This document shows, piece after piece, positions 1 through 5,381 of a stretch of DNA of 6,564 nt. Numbering within the stretch: position 1 is the stretch's first letter; every line of letters begins with the position of its first letter. Under the pieces are notes generated by a model. It saw only the letters and a list, made by a program, of their open reading frames with translations. It did not search any database and had not been told where the DNA came from. The translations under genes and the position numbers were made by a program. This DNA comes from Chloroflexota bacterium (GTDB lineage Bacteria > Chloroflexota > Anaerolineae > Aggregatilineales > Phototrophicaceae): assembly GCA_003242205.1 (NCBI GenBank), contig QGUR01000259.1, positions 1-6,564 on the forward strand, given 5' to 3'.

Positions 1-218
1 GTTCAGCGCCGGGCGCGGCCCGATTTTCCGCAGGCCATCTTCGATGAAGGCGCGCACGGTCGGGCTGTCGGGGCTGAGATGCCGGGGATGAACACCGCGA
101 TTCCGACCGGCGTCAGCTTCATGACAAGGCTGCGCCGGTTTTGGCGATGAATCCGGAGCGGTGGCGCTTCGGCTACGGGTGTCGCCTGCTTTTTTCTCAA
201 ACGTTTCATAGCGGCCAC
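1..218 (-). pseudogene. Frame-broken N-terminus of a YgjP/DUF45-like (M48-type) metallopeptidase, partial
   Basis: The reading frame opens at GTG 218 (in-frame ATG alternative at 209) after an in-frame stop at 222-224, and ends at a TGA at 3-5. The first part is a basic leader (MKRLRKK) followed by IHRQNRRSLVMKLTPVGIAV, which has the two-strand look of the N-terminus of YgjP/DUF45 metallopeptidases. At the four-G run 84-87 (CCCC on the coding strand) the protein-like signal jumps frame: adding one C would give IPRHLSPDSPTVRAFIEDGL and stay open to the window edge, whereas the uncorrected frame becomes Arg/Pro/Ala-rich and stops. So one base seems to be missing, either by sequencing or assembly error or by real decay. 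The zinc-binding HExxH region would lie outside the window, so the family call is from resemblance only. The gene starts about 22 bases after the amidohydrolase stop, suggesting co-transcription. No clear Shine-Dalgarno sequence is seen. Confidence 0.5.
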
Positions 219-240
219 GCTTTAGCCAGCCATACGCAGG

Positions 241-1440
241 CTAAGACCGCGTTCCGCTACTGACAGGCTGGCGCAGCAGGCGGCACGCCGTTTCCGCAAG
301 CACCGCCGCGCCGACATAGAGCTGCGATTCGTCAATGTCGAAAATCGGGCTGTGGTGCGGGCGGTTGGTTTCATCGAGCTTCGCGCCAAGGAAGAACATC
401 GCGCCCGGCGCTTTTTGCGTCATATAGCTGAAGTCTTCCGCGCCCATACCCGCTTCAGACGGGTGCAGCCTGTCGATGTCGAAAAGCTCGGTGACGACGT
501 TCGTGATGACGCCGGCAACGGCGGGATCGTTATAAGTCGCCGGATAGCCTTCGATCAACTCCAGCACATAGTCCCCCCCGAATGCTCTGGAGACTGCCAG
601 AGCCTGTTCCAATTCCCGCCATAGTCGCTGCCGGGTTTCTTCATCATACGAGCGTATCGTGCCAACAAGCTGCACGGCGTCCGGGATTACGTTGTCGGCG
701 CTTCCGCCATGAACAGCGCCAATCGAGATCACCGCCGGGCGGATCGGGTTGATCCGGCGGGCGCGCACGCCATGGATGGCGTTGATGACCTGCGCCAGAA
801 TGTAGATCGGATCGACGCCGGTATGCGGGTAAGCACCATGGCAACCCTCGCCACGAATGGTCGCGCGGAAGCTATCGACGGCCGCCATGGCATAGCCGCT
901 GCGAACTTCGACCTTGCCCGATGGTATGGCGCTGCTCACATGAAGCGCAATGACGTTATCAACGCCGTCGAGCACGCCTTCTTCAACCATCCGCAGGCCC
1001 CCGCTTTTGTTTTCGTCGTCCTGCGCTTCCTCGCTCGGCTGGAACAACAGCCTGATCTGGCCTGCGGGCCGGTCGGGCAGCTCGTTGAGTAGCCGCGCGA
1101 CAGCCAGCAGGATGGCCGTATGAGCGTCGTGGCCACAGGCGTGGCTGACGCCCGGAACGGTCGATACGTAAGGCGTATCGTTGTCTTCCTGAATCGGCAG
1201 CGCGTCCATATCGGCGCGAATAGCGACGACGGGCGTGCCTTCACCGATATAACCGACGACGCCGGTTTTGGCGACGCCGGTCTGCACTTCGATTCCCATG
1301 CTGCTGAGCGTGTCGGCGACGAGACGACCGGTGCGGAACTCCTGAAATCCCAGTTCCGGGTGGCGGTGAATATCGCGCCGCCAGGCGACAATATCGTCCT
1401 GCAAAGCCCGCGCGCGCCCAAGCAGCGACGTCGTTAGCAT
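241..1440 (-). CDS. M20D-family metal-dependent amidohydrolase (N-acyl amino acid / hippurate hydrolase type)
   Basis: This 399-residue protein has the usual length for M20D amidohydrolases, cytosolic two-metal enzymes that cut amide bonds in N-acyl amino acids and related conjugates. Motifs run in the family order: WRRDIHRHPELGFQE (20-34), RADMDALPIQE (75-85), ACGHDAHTA (101-109), FQPSEE (133-138), LHV (166-168), a dimerisation-domain segment GCHGAYPHTGVDP (199-211), GAEDFSYM (333-340) and HHSPIFDIDE (362-371). By family analogy the metal ligands are C102, H104, E138, H167 and H363 (or H362), with E137 as general base and H206 reaching the partner active site. All are present, so the enzyme should be active. 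There is no signal peptide. The ATG at 1440 is supported by AGGAG six bases upstream. The substrate cannot be read from sequence; hippurate-, IAA-conjugate- and N-acetyl-amino-acid-type hydrolases look alike. It lies 96 bases downstream of the TIR–WD40 gene on the same strand. Confidence 0.93.
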   Translation of the reverse strand: MLTTSLLGRARALQDDIVAWRRDIHRHPELGFQEFRTGRLVADTLSSMGIEVQTGVAKTGVVGYIGEGTPVVAIRADMDALPIQEDNDTPYVSTVPGVSHACGHDAHTAILLAVARLLNELPDRPAGQIRLLFQPSEEAQDDENKSGGLRMVEEGVLDGVDNVIALHVSSAIPSGKVEVRSGYAMAAVDSFRATIRGEGCHGAYPHTGVDPIYILAQVINAIHGVRARRINPIRPAVISIGAVHGGSADNVIPDAVQLVGTIRSYDEETRQRLWRELEQALAVSRAFGGDYVLELIEGYPATYNDPAVAGVITNVVTELFDIDRLHPSEAGMGAEDFSYMTQKAPGAMFFLGAKLDETNRPHHSPIFDIDESQLYVGAAVLAETACRLLRQPVSSGTRS

Positions 1441-1446
1441 GATGAA

Positions 1447-1451
1447 CTCCT
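1447..1451 (-). promoter_or_regulatory. Shine-Dalgarno site of the amidohydrolase gene
   Basis: On the coding strand AGGAG is followed by TTCATC and then ATG 1440, a six-base spacing. It is the strongest ribosome binding site in the window and fixes the start. Confidence 0.8.
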
Positions 1452-1482
1452 GTTTCGGGAAATAAACTCGCTGATATGCCCT

Positions 1483-1509
1483 TTTATACCGCGACCGGCA
1501 GCCTGCGAA
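1483..1509 (-). promoter_or_regulatory. Candidate promoter for the amidohydrolase gene
   Basis: On the minus strand TATAAA (1488-1483) matches five of six bases of the bacterial -10 box. TTCGCA (1509-1504) is a four-of-six -35 match with a short 15-base spacer. The predicted transcript would begin about 35 bases before ATG 1440 and include the AGGAG site. It would let the amidohydrolase be expressed independently of the long upstream TIR–WD40 gene. This is a consensus match only. Confidence 0.3.
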
Positions 1510-1536
1510 CGAGTCGGCTGGTCATAACAGGATAGC

Positions 1537-4500
1537 TCAGTCTGCGCCAGCCGGCGTTGCCGTGAGCGCTCGAAGCGGGCGTGCCGTCACGCTGGGCAGA
1601 GGCGAAGCGGTGCGCGTTGCAGAGGGCGTTGGCTCAGCAGTCCGGGTTGGAGTGGTTGTCGCGGTGGGTGTGGCTGTCGGCGTCCGCGTATTGCCCGTGG
1701 TTGGCGTAAAGATCGGCGTATCAGACACGGATGGCGACACCGTCTCCGGTGATGCCGCCGGCGTCAGCGCGGGAGCGGTAGCAGTTGGCGCAGGCAGATT
1801 GTCGTTCGCATCGCACCGGGGTTCGATGTAATAACGAACGCGCTCCTCACAGGTCAGCGGCGCGACATAACGGTTTTCAAGCGTCCAGTCAACCAGTTCG
1901 CGCGGGTTATGTAGTCGCAGCAGCGCCGGCCCACTATCGCGCAGGGCAAGTAGCGCGTGCTGGCCGTTCGGGCTCCAGACAAGGCTGGTCAGGTCAAACG
2001 CGGGCGATTCGATCAGGCGGAACAGGCTGCCGCTGGCGGCATCCCAGAGGCGAACCGTACCGTCCTCCCCACCCGACAGAATCAGGCTGCCATCCGGGCT
2101 GAACGAGACGCCCGTAACTGCTCCGGCATAGCCGGTCAGCGTTGCCAGTTCCCGCCCGTCAGCGACGTCCCACAAGCGGATTGTGGCGTCGTCGGAAGCG
2201 GATACCAGCGTGCGGCCATCCGGGCTGAACGCCAACGACCGCACTGCGTCGTCATGACCGGCAAATACGCGCAGTTCCTGCCCGGTTTCGATGTCCCACA
2301 GGCGGATCGCGCCGCCGGCGGCAGCGGAAGCGATGTACCGCCCGTTCGGGCTGACGGCGACACCGGTGATCGCCTCGGCAGGCCCGTTGAATGCGCGTAT
2401 CAGGCTGCCATCGCTCACGTTCCACAGGCGAAGTGCGCCATCGGCAGCGCCGGAGACGGCGACCGCGCCATCGGGGCTGAAGGCGACGCCGGTCACACGA
2501 GCCTGATGACCGGCAACGTGATACACAGGGCGGCCGCTGTTGACATCCCACAGCCGCAGCGAACCATCTTCCAGACCGCCGAGCGCGACAATACCGGATG
2601 GCCGCGAACCGAAAGCAATAGCGACCGTGGCGCTTTCTACGTCATTCCATTCCCAGATAAGCCCGCCCGTCGTCGCGTCCCAAACACGCGCGCCCGCATC
2701 GCCAAGCGCTGCAGCAACCAGCCGGCCGCCTGCGCTAAGCGCAAGGTCGATGACCGGCGTGTCATTGACCTCAAAGTGGCGGGTTAGCGGCAGCGAGTCA
2801 ACGTCCCATAGTCGCGGCATAGTATCCCACGCGCCGGAGACGATATAACGCGAGTTGGCGGCAAAGCCGACCGACACGACCGCGTCGCTATGGCCAACGA
2901 AGTCCGTGTAGAGGCTGCGCGTCTCCAGGTTCCAGACGTGAACGCGCGGATCGTTGAACGACGCCGTCACCAGAAAGCGCCCGTCCGGGCTGACATCGAG
3001 CGACTGAACACCGTCAACCGGGCCTTCTTCGAAACGCGCGATCATCTCGCCGGTCGAGATATCCCAGATACGGAGCGCCGAATCGATGACATGCCGGCCA
3101 TCCGGCATGAAGGTTGCATCGCGCAGCATGTCACGCTGCGTTCCAAAGACATGGCGATTGTCGCCGGTAGCGGCGCTCCACAGGCGCAGCATGCCATCGC
3201 GCCCGCTGGAGAGAATCATCTCGCCGTCAGGGCTGAATTCCACGCTGGAGACGGCATTGCTATGCCCGTCGACGCGCCAGATCAGATCGCCGGACGCGAC
3301 ATCCCATAGACGAATCGAGCGATCCTGAGACGCGGAAACGAGCGTCGTCCCATCAGGTGAAAAGTCGATCCCGGTCACCCAGCCTTCATGCCCCTCCAGA
3401 TCGGCGAGCAGAGCGCCGGTTTCAACATCCCAGAGATGGATGACGCCATTTTGTGTGCCCCCTGCCAGCACCTGCCCATCAGGGCTGAAAGCCAGCGAAA
3501 GCGCCACGCCGCTGTGGTCGCGCATCTGCCTCAACTCGCGCCCTGTCGCTGCATCCCAGATACGAACCGTGTGGTCCAGCGAGCCGGAAGCGACACGCTC
3601 TCCGTCCCGGCTGATGGCCACGCTATAGATGATATTTTCGTGGCCGGCGAAAGCCCGGCGCGCCAGCGGCCTGAAGGCGAGCCAGCCAAGCATACGCTGA
3701 GCTTCCACCGGCGGGTTGCTCACCCGGTTCGCCTCGACGGCCAGTGCCAGCGCGAGGTCGAGGCGATCGGCATCCAGAGCTTCACGGGCGCTTTCCGCCA
3801 GCACGAGGCTTTGCAGCATACTGGCCCGGTTTTCAACTGCCGCCAGCGCGACCTGTACCGCCTCGGCGGTTGCCCGCGCTTCGGCAACCTCAGCTTCGTG
3901 AGCAGCCAGAGTCGCCTGTACTTCCCGCGCCAGCCGCGCTACTTCCGTCATGCTGGCCTCATGCGGTTCGGTCGCCAGCGCTGCGGCCGTCTGCGTAGCG
4001 TGGTCCTCATGCGCGGCGGTGGCGGCTTCGGCAAACGCGACAGCCGTGCCCTGAAGGCGGGCAGTATCGGCCTGCGCCCGCGCGAGTGTGGTGGCCTGCA
4101 CGGCGACTTCCGTTTCCAGAGCCATAACCGCCGCGGTCGCTTCGGCCAGCATCGCCTGATTACCGGCGACCGCAAGGTCGAGTTCTTCCTGCAACGCTTC
4201 AAGATCCGCCGCCAGCGCGTTTGTCGCTCCGGCTTCGCGGCTTGTGGTCGCCATCAGCGTGCCGTAACGCTGTTCCTGCCCCGCCACCGGTTCATCCGTG
4301 ACGGAGCCTCTTGTCGCCTGCGCGCTCCCAACCGGCGTTTGCAAAAGCGCGAGTTGCGCTTCGACGGTCGCAGTTTGCACGATCCCGGCTGTTTCCGTCC
4401 GGGCAAACCCGGTTGCAACGGCGTTTTTGGTTTCCGCCGCAGCCGGTCTGGCCGCGCGAGGCGTATCAATCAGGCGGCTGAAAGTAAAACCGGCGACGAT

Positions 4501-5142
4501 GAGGATGCCAACGAAAGTCAGTCCTGCCAGCCATAGAGCTTGACGTTGGCCGGCATCGCGGGCGCGGCGGCTGGCATGGATATACTCGATCTGCCGTTCC
4601 ACGGGTTTGGGATGGTTGCCGGCGCTCTGGATAAACCATTTTTCGGCGGCGCGCAGGTCTTTGCCGCGCAGCAGATGACGGCGTTTGCGGCCGCTGAGCA
4701 CCCACTCGCGCGAGCGCACCAGCAGATCGGTGTGCATGCGGATATAGGGCTGATCGCGATTAATGTGCCTGATGATCTGGTGCAGAGCGCTGTCGAAATG
4801 CTCGGAATCCCGCGCGTAGATCAGCGAATAGCGGCGAACGGCCTTGTGAATGGAGCCGAATTGCAGATCGCGACGGATGACCGGTACAAACCGCTTGTTA
4901 TGGCGCGCCGCATACTCGACGACATCGCGCACGTAGGACGACTCGGTGGCTTCCGGCGACACGATGTAGAGAATGTTGTCCGCGGCCTCGATGGCCGCCT
5001 GAATTTCGTTCCACTCGTCAGCGTTTGGCAGCGCATCGTCCCAGCGTACCCACGTGATGATGCCGCGTTTTGCCAGCACCTCATTCAGCAATCTGGCAAA
5101 GCCCTTATCGGCCGGAGCGTAAGCGATGAAGACATCAATCAT
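1537..5142 (-). CDS. TIR domain – transmembrane – coiled coil – WD40 repeat protein (1201 aa)
   Basis: A large multidomain signalling protein. Residues 1-125 are a TIR domain: it opens DVFIAYAPADKGFARLL, has the BB-loop region DDALPNADEW (35-44) and IEAADNILYIVSP (51-63). Residues 130-202 form a basic linker (LLRGKDLRAAEKWF) of a kind I recall from other bacterial TIR–WD40 proteins. Residues 203-222 are one hydrophobic membrane segment. Residues about 300-470 are Ala/Glu/Gln-rich and probably coiled coil, ending in LALALAVEANRVSNPPVEAQ. Residues 497-1087 hold about 14 WD40 repeats. L1097-C1110 is a short Cys-flanked motif, and 1118-1199 is a Thr/Pro/Ala-rich tail. I see no Walker A motif, so the STAND NTPase that often links TIR to WD40 is absent. 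Basic residues before the membrane segment suggest TIR inside and repeats outside. The usual TIR catalytic Glu position reads as V74. The ATG fits because DVFIAY is the normal TIR beginning; only a weak GGA lies six bases upstream. Function is unknown; a sensor or anti-phage role is possible but not shown. Confidence 0.93.
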   Translation of the reverse strand: MIDVFIAYAPADKGFARLLNEVLAKRGIITWVRWDDALPNADEWNEIQAAIEAADNILYIVSPEATESSYVRDVVEYAARHNKRFVPVIRRDLQFGSIHKAVRRYSLIYARDSEHFDSALHQIIRHINRDQPYIRMHTDLLVRSREWVLSGRKRRHLLRGKDLRAAEKWFIQSAGNHPKPVERQIEYIHASRRARDAGQRQALWLAGLTFVGILIVAGFTFSRLIDTPRAARPAAAETKNAVATGFARTETAGIVQTATVEAQLALLQTPVGSAQATRGSVTDEPVAGQEQRYGTLMATTSREAGATNALAADLEALQEELDLAVAGNQAMLAEATAAVMALETEVAVQATTLARAQADTARLQGTAVAFAEAATAAHEDHATQTAAALATEPHEASMTEVARLAREVQATLAAHEAEVAEARATAEAVQVALAAVENRASMLQSLVLAESAREALDADRLDLALALAVEANRVSNPPVEAQRMLGWLAFRPLARRAFAGHENIIYSVAISRDGERVASGSLDHTVRIWDAATGRELRQMRDHSGVALSLAFSPDGQVLAGGTQNGVIHLWDVETGALLADLEGHEGWVTGIDFSPDGTTLVSASQDRSIRLWDVASGDLIWRVDGHSNAVSSVEFSPDGEMILSSGRDGMLRLWSAATGDNRHVFGTQRDMLRDATFMPDGRHVIDSALRIWDISTGEMIARFEEGPVDGVQSLDVSPDGRFLVTASFNDPRVHVWNLETRSLYTDFVGHSDAVVSVGFAANSRYIVSGAWDTMPRLWDVDSLPLTRHFEVNDTPVIDLALSAGGRLVAAALGDAGARVWDATTGGLIWEWNDVESATVAIAFGSRPSGIVALGGLEDGSLRLWDVNSGRPVYHVAGHQARVTGVAFSPDGAVAVSGAADGALRLWNVSDGSLIRAFNGPAEAITGVAVSPNGRYIASAAAGGAIRLWDIETGQELRVFAGHDDAVRSLAFSPDGRTLVSASDDATIRLWDVADGRELATLTGYAGAVTGVSFSPDGSLILSGGEDGTVRLWDAASGSLFRLIESPAFDLTSLVWSPNGQHALLALRDSGPALLRLHNPRELVDWTLENRYVAPLTCEERVRYYIEPRCDANDNLPAPTATAPALTPAASPETVSPSVSDTPIFTPTTGNTRTPTATPTATTTPTRTAEPTPSATRTASPLPSVTARPLRALTATPAGAD
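1540..1791 (-). other. Thr/Pro-rich C-terminal tail (residues 1118-1201)
   Basis: Low-complexity sequence dominated by Thr, Pro, Ala and Ser (for example TPTATPTATTTPTRT at 1154-1168). Such tails are frequent on exported Chloroflexota proteins and can act as flexible or glycosylated spacers. This supports an extracytoplasmic C-terminus. It follows a motif with two cysteines (C1098 and C1110). Confidence 0.8.
1882..3654 (-). repeat. WD40 repeat array, 13 clear plus one degenerate repeat
   Basis: Repeat ends of the RLWD type place the Trp at residues 529, 571, 613, 655, 693, 737, 779, 821, 865, 907, 949, 991 and 1033, and a fourteenth, degenerate end (RLHN, about 1076-1079) follows. Spacing is 42 residues in most cases, 38 before W693 and 44 before W737 and W865. 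Most units carry FSPDG and a GH dipeptide. Fourteen units fit two seven-bladed propellers, a protein-binding platform. The repetition is also visible in DNA, for example the near-identical GCCATCCGGGCTGAACG stretches near 2090 and 2215. Confidence 0.9.
3733..4245 (-). other. Ala-rich coiled-coil stalk of the TIR–WD40 protein (about residues 300-470)
   Basis: From A305 to A471 the chain is rich in Ala, Glu, Gln, Leu and Val, with almost no Gly or Pro, and shows heptad-like spacing of hydrophobics (for example LEALQEELDLAVAG and EVARLAREVQATLAAHEAEV). This predicts a long helix or coiled coil between the membrane and the propellers. It could dimerise the protein. The last part (LDLALALAVEANRVSNPPVE) looks like the segment that commonly precedes WD40 arrays in related proteins. 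Confidence 0.65.
4477..4536 (-). other. Single transmembrane segment (residues 203-222)
   Basis: About 20 mostly hydrophobic residues, ALWLAGLTFVGILIVAGFTF, follow a strongly basic stretch (RKRR at 152-155, RRAR at 192-195, R200). By the positive-inside rule the N-terminal TIR faces the cytosol and everything after residue 222 faces outward. There is no N-terminal signal peptide, so this segment would act as a signal anchor. Confidence 0.75.
4768..5142 (-). other. TIR domain (residues 1-125) with likely loss of the catalytic glutamate
   Basis: Strand A is DVFIAYAP (3-10), strand B GIITWVRWDD (27-36), then NILYIVSP (56-63) and FVPVIRRD (85-92). In NAD-cleaving TIRs the catalytic Glu sits in a W-x-x-x-E type motif, as at E642 of human SARM1. 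Here the aligned stretch is SSYVRDVVEYA (68-78), giving Y70 for the aromatic residue and V74 for the Glu. E76 and D73 are nearby and could only substitute if the local alignment is shifted. A scaffolding TIR is the simplest reading. Confidence 0.85.
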
Positions 5143-5167
5143 GTGTTTTCCGGAGCCACTTATGACG

Positions 5168-5198
5168 CTGACACCTGCTTATTAATTGATCGTATAAG
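5168..5198 (+). promoter_or_regulatory. Candidate distal promoter toward the kinase gene
   Basis: CTGACA (5168-5173) and TATAAG (5193-5198) each match five of six consensus bases on the plus strand, but the spacer is 19 bases, longer than the preferred 17. It overlaps the minus-strand candidate promoter, so if both work, the two divergent genes would compete for polymerase. The leader to ATG 5382 would be about 175 bases. Confidence 0.27.
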
Positions 5199-5218
5199 AT
5201 GGTTGAATAGCGCTGCAA
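5191..5218 (-). promoter_or_regulatory. Weak candidate promoter for the TIR–WD40 gene
   Basis: On the minus strand TTGCAG (5218-5213) and TATACG (5196-5191) are separated by 16 bases. They match three and four of six consensus bases. Transcription would begin about 40-45 bases upstream of ATG 5142. It is offered only because it is the best-placed AT-rich stretch upstream of this gene. Confidence 0.22.
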
Positions 5219-5242
5219 TCAGCCCTTTGTACCGGAAATATA

Positions 5243-5281
5243 GGAAGGTGGTCCTAGTCCCATAGCTGTGTGAAACCTTCC
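5243..5281. repeat. Perfect 7-bp inverted repeat in the divergent intergenic region
   Basis: GGAAGGT (5243-5249) is the exact reverse complement of ACCTTCC (5275-5281), with 25 bases between. It lies just upstream of the proximal kinase promoter candidate and between the two divergent genes. It could be a two-site operator or an RNA hairpin. No T-run follows on either side, so it is not a convincing terminator. Confidence 0.4.
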
Positions 5282-5282
5282 A

Positions 5283-5311
5283 TCGAAAGCGCAGGCGAAG
5301 GCGAGTACAAT
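5283..5311 (+). promoter_or_regulatory. Candidate proximal promoter of the kinase–ATPase gene
   Basis: TCGAAA (5283-5288, four of six) and TACAAT (5306-5311, five of six) are separated by exactly 17 bases. The start of transcription would be near 5318, about 64 bases ahead of ATG 5382. The right arm of the inverted repeat ends at 5281, only one base before the -35 box, so a protein bound there would interfere with or recruit polymerase. Confidence 0.38.
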
Positions 5312-5360
5312 GGCTAAAACATCTTTGTGCGCGGTCGTCGCGGCGCTACGGCCTGTATAG

Positions 5361-5365
5361 AGGAG
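5361..5365 (+). promoter_or_regulatory. Distant AGGAG ahead of the kinase start
   Basis: AGGAG lies 16 bases before ATG 5382, too far for normal ribosome placement. An in-frame TAG at 5358-5360 and the lack of any ATG, GTG or TTG codon in between rule out an upstream start. The next Met lies inside the kinase glycine loop. The start therefore stands but its ribosome binding site is non-standard; a weak GGA at 5375-5377 is the only nearer candidate. Confidence 0.35.
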
Positions 5366-5381
5366 ATCCGCCCCGGACTCC

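Noticed and set aside
80..92. Programmed ribosomal frameshifting at the C-run of the metallopeptidase-like gene
   Set aside because: There is no canonical slippery heptamer, no evident downstream structure and no known frameshifting in this kind of protein. An indel is simpler.
1493..1523. Imperfect hairpin (GACC/GGTC and AGCC/GGCT with a GGC bulge) just after the TIR–WD40 stop, considered as a terminator
   Set aside because: No T-run follows on the minus strand; the next bases are GCGGTATAAAA, and the stem is interrupted. Intrinsic termination is not supported.
1957..2787. Plus-strand open frame of 276 codons across the WD40 array
   Set aside because: Its repeated pattern (PQAD, RAERD) is the antisense image of the WD40 units.
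1888..3654. Regularly spaced similar DNA stretches that could suggest a CRISPR or tandem-repeat array
   Set aside because: The period is about 126 bases, the repeats are imperfect and they are fully explained by WD40 units in an open reading frame.
3388..4536. Long plus-strand open frame of 382 codons opposite the coiled coil and first WD40 units
   Set aside because: It mirrors the codon pattern of a strongly supported minus-strand gene in GC-rich DNA. Its protein is Arg/Gly-rich with no recognisable domain and no ribosome binding site.
5178..5198. Short inverted repeat CTTAT / ATAAG with 11 bases between
   Set aside because: Five-base AT-rich arms are expected by chance in an AT-rich promoter stretch and the match does not extend either way.
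4540..5265. Plus-strand open frame of 241 codons opposite the TIR domain and reaching into the intergenic region
   Set aside because: The opposite strand encodes a clear TIR domain with the expected start. The plus-strand product has no family-like motif.
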